Shown: piece by piece, positions 17,472 through 26,244 of the stretch | How positions within the stretch are numbered: the stretch's first letter is position 1 | How the letters are laid out: each line of letters begins with the position of its first letter | DNA from: Zoogloea sp. | Lineage (GTDB): Bacteria; Pseudomonadota; Gammaproteobacteria; Burkholderiales; Rhodocyclaceae | NCBI GenBank assembly: GCA_009026175.1 | Contig: WBTZ01000026.1 | Span: forward strand, 1 to 43,321 | Direction: 5' to 3' | Length of the DNA: 43,321 nt | Position numbers and translations under genes: made by a program | The notes under the pieces: model-generated | Told to the model about the DNA's origin: nothing | The model's database searches: none | The model's input: the letters and a program-made list of their open reading frames with translations, nothing else

Positions 17472-17975
17472 ATGCTTCAGATTCAAGGTTTTCCACCCGT
17501 CGCGAGCCCCACCGCCCACACCCTGATCCTGGGCAGCATGCCCGGCGAGGCGTCCCTGCAGGCGGGCCGATATTACGCGAATCCGCGCAATCATTTCTGG
17601 TCAGTCATGGGGCATTTGCTCAACGCCGGCCCCGAATTGCCCTACGAGGTCAGGCTGCAGCGGCTGACGGCTGCGGGTTTCGCCCTGTGGGACGTGCTCA
17701 AGGCCTGCGAGCGGCAGGGCAGCCTGGACAGCAACATTGTCCGGGACAGCATCGTACCCAACAATTTCGAGATCTTCCTGCGACAACATCCGCACATCAC
17801 GCGCATTTTCTTCAACGGCACAACCGCGGAAGCGGCCTTCCGGCGTCATGTGCTGGGCAAACTGCAGGTGCCGGGCATCCAGTTCGTCCGCCTGCCATCG
17901 ACCAGTCCGGCGAACGCCCGCCTGACGCTGGAAAAGCACCTGCAAGCCTGGCAGGTCATCTGCAGGACCGGGTGA
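17472..17975 (+). CDS. DNA-deoxyinosine/uracil glycosylase (UDG family 6-like, HDG)
   Basis: A 167-aa DNA repair enzyme of the uracil-DNA glycosylase superfamily. The order GFPPVA, GSMPGEASL (21-29), YYANPRNHFW (34-43), FFNG (113-116) and LPSTSPAN (141-148) is that of hypoxanthine-DNA glycosylases, with Mug/G:T-mismatch enzymes as nearest relatives. Asn40 in the PRNHFW motif corresponds to the catalytic Asn reported for family 6. It should excise deaminated adenine (hypoxanthine) from DNA. ATG 17472 was chosen because family members begin just before GFPP; the in-frame ATG at 17436 would add 12 unmatched residues. It is a single gene between divergent and convergent neighbours. Confidence 0.83.
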   Translation: MLQIQGFPPVASPTAHTLILGSMPGEASLQAGRYYANPRNHFWSVMGHLLNAGPELPYEVRLQRLTAAGFALWDVLKACERQGSLDSNIVRDSIVPNNFEIFLRQHPHITRIFFNGTTAEAAFRRHVLGKLQVPGIQFVRLPSTSPANARLTLEKHLQAWQVICRTG

Positions 17976-18013
17976 GCCGGCGGCCGCCCTCCTCACCCTG
18001 GCGCCTGCAGGAC

Positions 18014-19747
18014 TCAGTGTTCCAGCACGTAGGTACCCGGCGCGTCCGCCAGCGCTGGATAGGCATCGGTGGCTACGGGCCCGGCATCGACCAGCTCTCC
18101 CGCCTGCGGCTTGAGCCAGGCCATCCAGTCTTCCCACCAGCTGCCCTGCTGTTCCCGGGCGCCGTTGCGCCAGCCGTCGGCCGTATCTGAGCGATGGGCC
18201 GGAGCCACCCAGTAGCTGCGCTTGGGCGGCTTGACCGGCGGATTGACGATCCCGAGGATGTGCCCCGAGCTGGACAGCACGTAGCGCTTGGGCCCGGTCA
18301 CATGATTCATGGTCCGGAAGGTCTGGCGCCAGGGGGCGATGTGATCGTCCTCGGCAGAGACCGCGTACACCGGCTGGCTGATGGTTGCGAGGTCGATCGG
18401 CTCCCCCGCCACGGTGAGGGCGTCCTTGTCGATCAGCCTGTTGTGCAGGTACAGCTCGCGCAGGTACCAGGCGTGCATGGTGTAGGGCATGCGGGTGGTG
18501 TCCATGTTCCAGTAGAGGACATCGAAGGGCGGCGGCGTCTCACCGTACAGCCAGCCGTGCACGACGTAGTGCCAGATCAGGCTGTTGGAACGGAGGAGGC
18601 GGAAGGACGCGGCCATCTCAGCCCCATCGAGGTAGCCCTTCCGTTCCATGTTCTGGGTGATGTAGCGGATGCTGCCCTCATCCACGAAGACCTCGATGTC
18701 GCCGGGCTTGTGGAAATCCACCAGCGTGGTGAACAGGGTCCAGTGGGCCACCGGGACCTCCTCGGGGGCGAAATGGCGGTTGGCCCAGGCCATGTAGGTG
18801 GTCAGGGCAGTGCCGCCGATGCAATAGCCGACCGCATGGACCTTTGGCGCACCGGTGATCCCCCGTGCCGTATCCACCAGCGCCTGGACCCCTTCCAGCA
18901 GGTAATCGTCGAAACGGACATCACGCATCTCTGCGCCAGGATTCTTCCAGCTGGTGATGAAAACGTCGAAGCCCTGCTCGAGCAGGTAGCGGATCATGCT
19001 CTTCCGTGGAGTCAGGTCGAGGATGTAGAACTTGTTGATCCACGGCGTGACGATCACGATGGGGGTCCGGTGAACCTTGCTGGCGGTCGGCGTGTAATGC
19101 AGCACCTCCAGCAAGCGGTTGCGGAACACCACCTTGCCCGGCGTGACGGCCAGGTTCTCGCCGACCTTGAAATCGTCTGGGTCGGTCATGCGGATGTTGC
19201 CGGCCTCGAGATCAGCCAGGAAGTTGTGAAAGCCCGTGTTGAGGCTCTCGCCACGGGTTTCAACGGCCAGGCGCATGGCCACCGGATTGGTGATCAGGAA
19301 GTTCGTGGGCGCCACGGCGTTGAGCCAGTTGCGCCACCAGAATGCCGCCCTGCGCCTCTCGGTCTGGGACAGGCCTGGCGTTTCGTAAAGCATGTCCTGC
19401 ATGTGGTGGGTCAGCACCAGGTACCACTCCTTGACCAGATCCCAGGTGGGGGATTCTGCCCACACCGGATCAGCGAAGCGGGTGTCATCGGAGTGGGGTT
19501 TGAGCGGATCGGTGCTCGGCAGCCCCATCAGCCGGCGCCAGCTGTGCCACTGGAGATCCCACAGGCTGGACGAAACCTTGGTCAGTGCTTCGGCGAGCTC
19601 CTGGGGATGCGCCGCCCAGGCGAGCTGGGCATGGACAAGGGGAGCGGTCATGCCCAGGGGGTCTATCGATGACTCCACCGAATCGTGGAGCAGCCGGATC
19701 GACTTGCGGGCCAGATCAAGCGGTGGCGCAGAACCATGACGTGCCAT
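18014..19747 (-). CDS. phaC: Class I poly(3-hydroxyalkanoate) synthase (PhaC)
   Basis: A 577-aa PHA polymerase of normal class I size. It has the N-terminal PhaC_N domain (about 60-235), then the alpha/beta-hydrolase domain. The lipase-like box GYCIGG carries nucleophile Cys309, and the other triad members are Asp468 (SAEDDHIAPW) and His496 (SSSGHILGIVNPP). TPWINKFYILDL and SWKNPGAEMRD are family motifs. ATG 19747 is preceded by a strong GGAGG, whereas the longer frame has none. It polymerises (R)-3-hydroxyacyl-CoA into storage granules. No phaA, phaB or phasin genes lie nearby. It is divergent from the FNR-box-controlled stress gene. Confidence 0.95.
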   Translation of the reverse strand: MARHGSAPPLDLARKSIRLLHDSVESSIDPLGMTAPLVHAQLAWAAHPQELAEALTKVSSSLWDLQWHSWRRLMGLPSTDPLKPHSDDTRFADPVWAESPTWDLVKEWYLVLTHHMQDMLYETPGLSQTERRRAAFWWRNWLNAVAPTNFLITNPVAMRLAVETRGESLNTGFHNFLADLEAGNIRMTDPDDFKVGENLAVTPGKVVFRNRLLEVLHYTPTASKVHRTPIVIVTPWINKFYILDLTPRKSMIRYLLEQGFDVFITSWKNPGAEMRDVRFDDYLLEGVQALVDTARGITGAPKVHAVGYCIGGTALTTYMAWANRHFAPEEVPVAHWTLFTTLVDFHKPGDIEVFVDEGSIRYITQNMERKGYLDGAEMAASFRLLRSNSLIWHYVVHGWLYGETPPPFDVLYWNMDTTRMPYTMHAWYLRELYLHNRLIDKDALTVAGEPIDLATISQPVYAVSAEDDHIAPWRQTFRTMNHVTGPKRYVLSSSGHILGIVNPPVKPPKRSYWVAPAHRSDTADGWRNGAREQQGSWWEDWMAWLKPQAGELVDAGPVATDAYPALADAPGTYVLEH

Positions 19748-19852
19748 GATGAATCCTCCTCGAATTCTGTTGGTAGCGGACCAGCCTGAATCGCGCATGC
19801 AGGCGTGCCGCAGGCTTGACTGGAATGCTGATCCTGCCTTTCGTTAGGACGA

Positions 19853-19896
19853 TTGACTTTCGTCAAGCCTGTAGCGATCAGCCCCGGTCGTATAAT
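19853..19896 (+). promoter_or_regulatory. FNR/ANR-type box and -10 of the universal stress gene
   Basis: TTGAC-TTTC-GTCAA (19853-19866) is a perfect palindrome differing from the FNR consensus TTGAT-N4-ATCAA only at the symmetrical inner bases. A consensus TATAAT lies at 19891-19896. With a start site near 19901-19903 the box centre is at about -41.5 to -43.5, the class II activation position. The region where a -35 should be has no good hexamer, as expected for activator dependence. Confidence 0.68.
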
Positions 19897-19929
19897 GGAC
19901 TCACCCCATCGCCCAAAAGGAGTTGCGCC

Positions 19930-20373
19930 ATGTTCAAGAACATTCTCGTCCCCACCGACGGCTCGGAGCTTTCCGAATCCACCGTGGCGAGAGCCATCAG
20001 CTTCGCCAAGGATGCCGGCGCCCGGGTCACTTTCTTCTACGCTCAGCCTGACTTCCCGATGCCCATCTATGGGGAAGGTGCATTGATCGACCCCACTACG
20101 CCGGAACAGTTCAGTCGGGCTGCTCAAGCCGAGGCGGAACGCATCCTGTCCAAGGCCAAGGAAGCCGCCGCCCTCGCGGAAGTTGCCTCCAGCAGCGACA
20201 CGGTGATCAGCGAAGTCCCCTACGAGGCGATCATCGAATCCGCCGAACGCAATGGCTGCGACCTGATCTTCATGGCCTCCCATGGCCGTCGCGGCCTGAG
20301 CGGATTCCTGCTCGGCAGCGAGACCCAGAAGGTGCTGACCCACAGCAAGATCCCCGTGCTGGTCTATCGCTGA
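19930..20373 (+). CDS. Universal stress protein, UspA family
   Basis: A 147-aa single-domain USP. The N-terminus FKNILVPTDGSELS and the ATP-binding signature G-2x-G-9x-G-S are seen in ASHGRRGLSGFLLGSETQKVL, so it is probably an ATP-binding member. It is a cytoplasmic protein supporting survival in energy or oxygen limitation. GGAG lies 7 bases before ATG 19930; the longer open frame reaches back across the promoter and was not used. An FNR-type box upstream and an intrinsic terminator downstream make it a monocistronic, probably oxygen-regulated gene, like several Anr-dependent USP genes of Pseudomonas. Confidence 0.94.
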   Translation: MFKNILVPTDGSELSESTVARAISFAKDAGARVTFFYAQPDFPMPIYGEGALIDPTTPEQFSRAAQAEAERILSKAKEAAALAEVASSSDTVISEVPYEAIIESAERNGCDLIFMASHGRRGLSGFLLGSETQKVLTHSKIPVLVYR

Positions 20374-20395
20374 GCCGTCAGCAGCAGACTCAAGC

Positions 20396-20425
20396 AAAAG
20401 GCCACGCAATGCGTGGCCTTTTTTC
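20396..20425 (+). terminator. Intrinsic terminator after the stress-protein gene
   Basis: AAAAGGCCACGC, a 3-base AAT loop, GCGTGGCC and a run of T residues form a strong stem with U-tail 23 bases after the stop. The A-run on the other side means it could also stop leftward transcripts from the cco accessory genes. Confidence 0.92.
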
Positions 20426-20446
20426 ATGTCGCGGAGAACACCTGTC

Positions 20447-20689
20447 TCAGTCTTGCGACAGCCTGTTCACCTCTTCCGAAGTTCGCTGGAAAAAGAGCGT
20501 GGTGAGACTGGATGCCGCACACACGAGCCAGAAACCGAAGAAACCGATGGAATAGGTTGCGATGGGCGAAAAATGAACCGACTGCCCGAACAGGTAGAGC
20601 TCCTGCGGCGCAATCACGGTAAAGAACAGTATCTCGACCAGCCCGGCCACAAGAAAGGATGGCCACAAGACCTGAATCAGTTTCTGCAT
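20447..20689 (-). CDS. Small two-helix membrane protein, last gene of the cco accessory cluster
   Basis: An 80-aa hydrophobic protein with two predicted helices (about 8-30 and 42-68) around a short loop, PQELYLFGQSVHFSP, and a charged C-terminus TSEEVNRLSQD. I do not recognise a named family. GGGAG lies about 9 bases upstream of the ATG. It is on the same strand as ccoG, ccoH and the DUF3149 gene and 37 bases after the latter, so it is probably co-transcribed and may help oxidase assembly or membrane function. It is not CcoS, which is shorter and has a different N-terminus. Confidence 0.72.
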   Translation of the reverse strand: MQKLIQVLWPSFLVAGLVEILFFTVIAPQELYLFGQSVHFSPIATYSIGFFGFWLVCAASSLTTLFFQRTSEEVNRLSQD

Positions 20690-20726
20690 GTTCTGGCTCC
20701 CGGATAGGCATCGAGCCGATCACACA

Positions 20727-20867
20727 TCACGTGTGCGACCGCTTCTCGTCTTCTGCAATGTGTTGTTTGGCGAAGCGGTAGAGATACCCCGCCATCACCA
20801 CAACGAAACCGATGGTGAACAGGCTGAGCAGTCCGATATCGGTACTAAAGAGTTCTTTCCAGGCCAT
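20727..20867 (-). CDS. DUF3149 single-helix membrane peptide
   Basis: A 46-aa protein. It begins MAWKELFSTDIGLLSL, the hallmark of DUF3149, followed by one membrane helix (about 11-30) and a charged tail RFAKQHIAEDEKRSHT. A perfect GGAGG lies 5 bases before the ATG. It starts 12 bases after the ccoH stop. Function is unknown; the family is commonly found as tiny membrane proteins in betaproteobacteria. Its place in the ccoGH unit suggests a small accessory subunit. Confidence 0.8.
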   Translation of the reverse strand: MAWKELFSTDIGLLSLFTIGFVVVMAGYLYRFAKQHIAEDEKRSHT

Positions 20868-20879
20868 ATTTCCTCCATA

Positions 20880-21413
20880 TCAGTCAACGGGCTTGAGATC
20901 GGCCGAATTGATCCGGATCTCCGTCTCTGCGGGGAGGAATGCGTTCCCTGACAGCCGCCAGCTGTGGGAATCGTCTTCTATTAGAACTTTCCAGTGTGCG
21001 GAGTTGAGGGCAACCGGAATGGCCCCCTGGTACTTACCGCCCACGCCTTCGAGCTGCAGCTTCTGATCAAGCCCACCCCGGGTCGGGTGAGCCAGGGTCA
21101 CATCCAGGCGCTGCGGCAGGGCAACCCCGGGATTGGCCGTGAGTTCGATCACCAGCGCTTCGGACGAGAAGCGCACGTTTGCGACCAGCCCCTTTTCCTG
21201 GGCGGCAGAGGCGCGTGCAAGGGTCTGATTGATCGCCAGGCCCTGCTTGTAATAATCGTCAGCCACGAGACCGTCGAAGGTCTTCACCGCCAGCCACATG
21301 GTGATGCTGCCAGCGATGACGGCCGTGGCGGGCATCACCATGAGCAGCCAGGTCCACCGCTCCTTGTACCAGGGATTGCGGACGGAACTGACTTGGGGGG
21401 CGGGAGTGCTCAT
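20880..21413 (-). CDS. ccoH: Cytochrome oxidase maturation protein CcoH/FixH
   Basis: A 177-aa FixH-family protein. A cytoplasmic N-terminus ends in NPWYKERWTWLLMVMPA, leading into one helix (about 20-45). A periplasmic domain follows, including the conserved DDYYKQGLAINQTLAR. CcoH is needed for stable cbb3 oxidase assembly and associates with the enzyme. It starts 13 bases after the ccoG stop and precedes two small membrane-protein genes. The ccoI copper ATPase and ccoS genes that often follow are not here. Confidence 0.93.
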   Translation of the reverse strand: MSTPAPQVSSVRNPWYKERWTWLLMVMPATAVIAGSITMWLAVKTFDGLVADDYYKQGLAINQTLARASAAQEKGLVANVRFSSEALVIELTANPGVALPQRLDVTLAHPTRGGLDQKLQLEGVGGKYQGAIPVALNSAHWKVLIEDDSHSWRLSGNAFLPAETEIRINSADLKPVD

Positions 21414-21426
21414 CGGATTGATCTCT

Positions 21427-22866
21427 TTATTGCGGAATCAGGAATGCGGTTTTCTCACGGACGGACACGGTCTCGTCGTCAAGTGCCTTGACCTCGATGT
21501 ACACCGTATTGGAGCCCGGCTTGCCGGATTCGGGCGGTACGGCGACTTCGACGGTGACGGAGCGGTGACCGGCCGGGTCAACCTCGAACGGGACGTTCGG
21601 CGTGATCTTGATGCCATCCAGGCCACTTGCGCTCAGCGCAAAGCGACGCGGCTTCTCGGTCATGTTCATCACCTGGAGATTGTACACGTTGGCAATCAGG
21701 CCACCCTCCACTTCCCGGCTCAGGGTCGAGCGATCCTTGATCACATCGACGCGCAGGGTTGAACGGGTCGCCAGCCCCCAGACAAAGGCTGCACAGATGG
21801 CAACCAGCACGCCAGCGTAGATCAGGATACGCGGACGCATCACGTGGCCGATGATCTCGCGGCGCCCCCAGTGGCGCTTCATCGCATTCTCGGTGGTGTA
21901 GCGGATGAGCCCCTTCGGGTAGTTCATCTTCTCCATCACTTGGTCGCAGGCGTCAATACAGGCAGCGCAGCCGATGCACTCGTACTGCATGCCGTTACGG
22001 ATGTCGATGCCGGTCGGACAGACCTGGACACAGATGCCGCAGTCCACACAATCGCCCTTGGCGACACTCTTCGGCTCAACGCCCTTGCGACGTGGGCCAC
22101 GCGGCTCGCCCCGCTCCGGGTCGTAAGTGATGACCAGGGTGTCGGGATCGAACATCACCCCCTGGAAGCGGGCATAGGGACACATGTACTTGCAGACCTG
22201 CTCGCGCATCAGGCCAGCGAACAGGTAGGTAAAGCCGCCGTAGAAGAGGATCCAGAAAAGCTCCCACGGCCCAAAGCTGAAGCTCAGCGCTTCCTTGAAC
22301 AAATCCTGTACCGGCGTGAAATAGCCGACCAGCGTAAAACCGGTCCACAGGGAGAGCGCGCCCCAGGCTCCGACCTTGGCGGCCTTGATAGCCAGCTTGC
22401 GGGCACTCATCGGCGCCTGATCCAGCTTCATGCGCTGGCTCCGGTTGCCTTCGATCTTCTCCTCGATCCACATGAAGATCTCGGTATAGACGGTCTGCGG
22501 ACAGGCGTATCCGCACCACAAGCGCCCTGCCACCGCTGTGAAGAAGAACAGCGAGTAGGCGCTGATGATCAGCAGGATCGCCAGGAAGAAAACGTCCTGG
22601 GGCCAGAACACCCAGCCGAAGATATAGAACTTGCGCTCGACGAGATCGAGCAGAACCGCCTGCCGATCCCCCCAGGGCAACCAGCAAAGCCCGTAAAAGA
22701 TCAGTTGGGTCGCCCAGACGAGGATCCATCGCCAGGTGGCAAAACGACCCGTTACCGCCCGGGGATAAACCTTCTGCCGTACCGCATAAAGGGTGTCATC
22801 CAGTTCCTGACCTGCCTTCGATTGGGAAGCGGCGCTCTTCGGGGATTGTGTGTCTGGCTGGCTCAT
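21427..22866 (-). CDS. ccoG: Cytochrome c oxidase accessory protein CcoG (FixG/RdxA)
   Basis: A 479-aa membrane iron-sulfur protein. Residues 35-220 contain membrane helices with the conserved RLWCGYACPQTVYTE. Two ferredoxin-like cysteine clusters follow (DCVDCGICVQVCP and CIGCAACIDAC). A further helix and an Ig-like periplasmic FixG C-terminal domain complete it. CcoG is involved in copper reduction and delivery to cbb3 oxidase. ATG 22866 was preferred over a TTG 9 bases earlier; neither has a strong ribosome site. An intrinsic terminator separates it from ccoP, so it probably has its own promoter in the AT-rich gap at 22867-22900. Confidence 0.95.
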   Translation of the reverse strand: MSQPDTQSPKSAASQSKAGQELDDTLYAVRQKVYPRAVTGRFATWRWILVWATQLIFYGLCWLPWGDRQAVLLDLVERKFYIFGWVFWPQDVFFLAILLIISAYSLFFFTAVAGRLWCGYACPQTVYTEIFMWIEEKIEGNRSQRMKLDQAPMSARKLAIKAAKVGAWGALSLWTGFTLVGYFTPVQDLFKEALSFSFGPWELFWILFYGGFTYLFAGLMREQVCKYMCPYARFQGVMFDPDTLVITYDPERGEPRGPRRKGVEPKSVAKGDCVDCGICVQVCPTGIDIRNGMQYECIGCAACIDACDQVMEKMNYPKGLIRYTTENAMKRHWGRREIIGHVMRPRILIYAGVLVAICAAFVWGLATRSTLRVDVIKDRSTLSREVEGGLIANVYNLQVMNMTEKPRRFALSASGLDGIKITPNVPFEVDPAGHRSVTVEVAVPPESGKPGSNTVYIEVKALDDETVSVREKTAFLIPQ

Positions 22867-22900
22867 GATTGCCAATTAATAATATTCTAATATTTCAGAT

Positions 22901-22928
22901 CAAAAACTCCCCGGGTCTCCCCGGGGAA
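22901..22928 (-). terminator. Intrinsic terminator of the ccoNOQP operon
   Basis: On the minus strand TCCCCGGG (22927-22920), a 4-base loop and CCCGGGGA (22915-22908) form an 8-bp GC stem followed at once by GTTTTTG. It lies 36 bases after the ccoP stop. It should end the structural operon and make ccoGH expression at least partly separate. Confidence 0.88.
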
Positions 22929-22963
22929 TTGCTGACCAGGAACAAAACGACTCCCGGACAGAC

Positions 22964-23884
22964 TTACTTCTGGGCTTCCGCCGGCGCTGCCGCCTTCGAG
23001 AGGCTCAGCACATAACCGGCCAGCAAGTGTACCTTGTCCTCACCCAGGAAAGCCTGGAAGGAAGGCATCTGGTTGGTGCGACCCTTCGTCACGGTCTCGA
23101 TGATCGTGGCTTCGGAAGAACCATACAGCCAGGTCTTGTCGGTCAGGTTGGGAGCCCCCATGGCCTGCGTACCCTTGCCTTCGGGACCATGACAGGCCAC
23201 GCAGTTCTGGGTGAAGATTTCCTTGCCGCGCTGGGCACGCAGGGAGTCGTGGGCCAGGCCGGACAGGGAACGCACGTAGTTGGCCACATCCTTGGTGCCA
23301 TCAGCACCGAGGGCCGGGCCGAACGGAGGCATCATGCCCATACGGCCACCAAGAATGGTGGTCTTGATGGTGTCAGGCTCGCCACCGTACAGCCAGTCGG
23401 CATCGGTGAGATTGGGGAAGCCCTTGGCACCCTTGGCATCCGCACCGTGGCACTGGGCGCAGTAGGTCAGGAACAGGCGCTGACCCATGGCGTTGGCTTC
23501 CTTGTCGGCAGCAACGGCATTGAGGTCCATACCCTTGTACTTGGCGAAGATCGGGCCGTATTTCTCGGCCGCGGCCTTCTGCTCAGCTTCCCACTGACCA
23601 ACGGCAGACCAGCCCAGCTTGCCCTGGTTGTTGCCAAAGCCCGGGTACATGCTCAGGTAAACGATCGCGAAGATGATCGTGATCCAGAACATGTACATCC
23701 ACCAGCGCGGCAACGGGTTGTTGTATTCCTGCAGGGTTTCGTCCCACACGTGATCGTGCAGGCCAACCGGGCCCGAGGGCCGCTTCGTCGTGTTCGAGAC
23801 CAGCACGAACACGCAGAAACTGATACTCAGGAACACCAGCACCATGACGTAGGCGTTCCAGAAACCGCTAACAAAGTCAGCCAT
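22964..23884 (-). CDS. ccoP: cbb3-type oxidase dihaem subunit CcoP
   Basis: A 306-aa dihaem cytochrome c subunit. Two N-terminal helices (about 10-30 and 61-80) flank the CcoP_N motif VWDETLQEYNNPLPRWW. The haem sites are CAQCH (142-146) and CVACH (228-232), each with downstream Met-containing ligand loops (GRMGMMPP; TNQMPSF). It passes electrons from the bc1 complex or soluble cytochromes to CcoO and CcoN. ATG 23884 has AAGGAAGG upstream and overlaps the end of ccoQ by 8 bases. Longer frames into ccoQ were rejected. Confidence 0.97.
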   Translation of the reverse strand: MADFVSGFWNAYVMVLVFLSISFCVFVLVSNTTKRPSGPVGLHDHVWDETLQEYNNPLPRWWMYMFWITIIFAIVYLSMYPGFGNNQGKLGWSAVGQWEAEQKAAAEKYGPIFAKYKGMDLNAVAADKEANAMGQRLFLTYCAQCHGADAKGAKGFPNLTDADWLYGGEPDTIKTTILGGRMGMMPPFGPALGADGTKDVANYVRSLSGLAHDSLRAQRGKEIFTQNCVACHGPEGKGTQAMGAPNLTDKTWLYGSSEATIIETVTKGRTNQMPSFQAFLGEDKVHLLAGYVLSLSKAAAPAEAQK

Positions 23885-24068
23885 TTTTATTTCCTTCCTT
23901 GGTTTGCCGGCCCGCATCGGGAACCGGCAAGTCGTCCTCGCTGAACGGCAGGAGCGCTGCCTCGTCGAATCCCTTGCGCGCGCGACCGCTATACGCCCAC
24001 AGGGCGATGCCGATAAAGCACACGAACCCAAGGACAGTCAGTGCTGCACGTGCGTCGTTGATATCCAA
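23877..24068 (-). CDS. ccoQ: cbb3-type oxidase small subunit CcoQ
   Basis: A 63-aa single-helix protein. The helix at about 8-25 (ALTVLGFVCFIGIALWAYS) is followed by the typical GRARKGFDEAALLPF segment. CcoQ stabilises the CcoNOP complex. It sits between ccoO (30-base gap) and ccoP (8-base overlap). Confidence 0.95.
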   Translation of the reverse strand: MDINDARAALTVLGFVCFIGIALWAYSGRARKGFDEAALLPFSEDDLPVPDAGRQTKEGNKNG

Positions 24069-24098
24069 AGTAGCGCTCCCTTTCGTTCTCCGAATCGG

Positions 24099-24803
24099 TT
24101 ACTTGTTTTCCGGAGCGGCAGCCGGGGCCGCCGCCTCAGCCGGCGCGGCGGCGGGGGCCTCGGCCGGAGCAGCGGAAACGGCAACCGACGGCTTGCCCGC
24201 GTTCAGCGCGGTACCCAGCCCCTGCAGGTAGGCAACCACGGCCTCCAGCTCGGTCTTGCCTTCCAGGGCCTTGCGGGCACCCTGGATTTCCTCGTCCGAG
24301 TAGGGGACGCCGACCTTGCGCAGGGCGTTCATCTTGGCCTCGATGTCGTCGATCTTGGCCGGGCGGTCAAGCCACGGGAAAGCCGGCATGTTGGACTCGG
24401 GAACGACGTCGCGGGGGTTCAGCAGGTGAATGCGGTGCCACTGGTCGGAGTAACGGCCGCCGACGCGGTGCAGGTCCGGGCCGGTACGCTTGGAGCCCCA
24501 CTGGAAGGGGTGGTCATAGACATACTCGCCGGCCACGGAGTAGTGGCCATAGCGTTCGGTTTCGGCACGGAACGGACGGATCATCTGGGAGTGGCAGTTG
24601 TAGCAGCCTTCCCGGATGTAGATGTCGCGACCAACGAGGCGAACGGGATCGTAGGGCTTGAGGCCTTCCACCGGGGTGGTGGTGGACTTCATGTGGAACA
24701 GCGGAACGATTTCCACCAGACCGCCAACGCTCACGGTAAGGAGCGTGAAGACGATCAGCCAGCCAACCTTGCGTTCAATAAAATCGTGTTTCGATTGAGC
24801 CAT
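24099..24803 (-). CDS. ccoO: cbb3-type oxidase monohaem subunit CcoO
   Basis: A 234-aa membrane-anchored cytochrome c. One N-terminal helix (about 14-34) precedes the haem site CYNCH (67-71) in [16 protein letters not shown], and the axial Met lies in [10 protein letters not shown]. An Ala/Pro-rich tail of about 30 residues extends past the usual end; it is low-complexity and probably disordered. GGGAGGAA lies upstream of the ATG, 19 bases after the ccoN stop. Confidence 0.97.
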   Translation of the reverse strand: MAQSKHDFIERKVGWLIVFTLLTVSVGGLVEIVPLFHMKSTTTPVEGLKPYDPVRLVGRDIYIREGCYNCHSQMIRPFRAETERYGHYSVAGEYVYDHPFQWGSKRTGPDLHRVGGRYSDQWHRIHLLNPRDVVPESNMPAFPWLDRPAKIDDIEAKMNALRKVGVPYSDEEIQGARKALEGKTELEAVVAYLQGLGTALNAGKPSVAVSAAPAEAPAAAPAEAAAPAAAPENK

Positions 24804-24822
24804 GATTATTCATTCCTCCCGG

Positions 24823-26244
24823 TCAGGCGTGGGCACCGGCAGGCGCCAGCACCGGAGCTTCATAGGGCTTCTGACCGGCAATGGTCTTCACCATGTTGTA
24901 GAACATGATCAGCATGCCGGTCAGGAACAGCACGCCGCCGACGACGCGGATGGTCCAGAACGGGTAGCTGGCCTTGACGGACTCAACGAAGGAGTAGGTC
25001 AGGGTGCCGTCCGGGTTGGTGGCACGCCACATCAGGCCTTGCATCACACCGGAGATCCACATGGAAGCGATGTACAGCACGATGCCGATGGTCGCGATCC
25101 AGAAGTGGGTGGTGATCAGCTTGGTGGAGTACATCTCGGTCTTGCCGTACATGCGCGGGATCAGGTAATACATCGCGCCGATGGAGACCATGGCAACCCA
25201 GCCCAGAGCACCGGAGTGCACGTGACCGACGGTCCAGTCGGTGTAGTGGGACAGGGCATTGACCGTCTTGATGGACATCATCGGACCTTCGAAGGTCGAC
25301 ATGCCGTAGAAGGACAGGGAGGTGATCAGGAACTTCAGGATCGGGTCGGTGCGCAGCTTATGCCAGGCGCCGGACAGGGTCATGATGCCGTTGATCATGC
25401 CACCCCAGGACGGAGCCAGCAGGATCAGCGAGAAGACCATGCCGATCGACTGGGTCCAGTCGGGCAGCGCGGTGTAGTGCAGGTGGTGCGGGCCCGCCCA
25501 CATGTAGGTGAAGATCAGCGCCCAGAAGTGCACCACAGACAGGCGGTAGGAGTACACCGGACGGCCAGCCTGCTTCGGCACGAAGTAGTACATCATGCCC
25601 AGGAAGCCGGCGGTGAGGAAGAAGCCCACCGCGTTGTGGCCATACCACCACTGGATCATGGCGTCCTGCACACCGGCGTAGGCGGAGTAGGACTTGGTCA
25701 GGGAAACCGGGATTTCGGCACTATTGACCAGGTGCAGCAAGGCAACGGTCAGGATGAAGCCGCCATAGAACCAGTTCGCCACATAAATGTGTGTGGTCTT
25801 TCGGGTGGCGACCGTACCGAAGAAGACAACGGCGTAGGAAACCCAGACGAGGGTGATCAGGATGTCGATCGGCCACTCGAGTTCGGCGTATTCCTTGCCG
25901 GAGGTGAAACCAAGAGGCAGCGAGATCGCGGCCAGCAGGATGACCAGTTGCCAGCCCCAGAAGGTGAAGGCAGCAAGGCCCGGGGCGAACAAGCGGGTGT
26001 GACAGGTACGCTGCACACAGTAGTACGACGTTGCAAAGAGAGCACAGCCACCAAACGCAAAGATCACCGCGTTGGTGTGGAGCGGGCGAAGCCGTCCAAA
26101 GTGCAGCCATTCGGCAGCGTTCAATTCAGGCCACACGAGCTGTGCTGCGACGATAACGCCGACCAGCATGCCCACGATGCCCCATACCACCGTCATGATG
26201 GCGAACTGCCGCACGACTTTATAGTTGTAAGTCTGCGATTGCAT
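24823..26244 (-). CDS. ccoN: cbb3-type oxidase catalytic subunit CcoN
   Basis: A 473-aa haem-copper oxidase subunit I of the C family with about 12 helices. Conserved histidine motifs are visible: [13 protein letters not shown] (low-spin haem b), [13 protein letters not shown] (CuB), GPHHLHYT (CuB pair) and [14 protein letters not shown] (haem ligands). [11 protein letters not shown] carries the active-site Tyr helix. It reduces oxygen at low concentration while pumping protons. GAGGTGA lies 6 bases before the ATG. It is the first gene of ccoNOQP, with an FNR-type box upstream. Confidence 0.97.
   Translation of the reverse strand: MQSQTYNYKVVRQFAIMTVVWGIVGMLVGVIVAAQLVWPELNAAEWLHFGRLRPLHTNAVIFAFGGCALFATSYYCVQRTCHTRLFAPGLAAFTFWGWQLVILLAAISLPLGFTSGKEYAELEWPIDILITLVWVSYAVVFFGTVATRKTTHIYVANWFYGGFILTVALLHLVNSAEIPVSLTKSYSAYAGVQDAMIQWWYGHNAVGFFLTAGFLGMMYYFVPKQAGRPVYSYRLSVVHFWALIFTYMWAGPHHLHYTALPDWTQSIGMVFSLILLAPSWGGMINGIMTLSGAWHKLRTDPILKFLITSLSFYGMSTFEGPMMSIKTVNALSHYTDWTVGHVHSGALGWVAMVSIGAMYYLIPRMYGKTEMYSTKLITTHFWIATIGIVLYIASMWISGVMQGLMWRATNPDGTLTYSFVESVKASYPFWTIRVVGGVLFLTGMLIMFYNMVKTIAGQKPYEAPVLAPAGAHA

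Noticed and set aside
22867-22905. Possible FNR site upstream of ccoG (TTGAT on the minus strand)
   Set aside because: Only the first half-site matches; the second half is AATAT, so it is not a usable FNR box.
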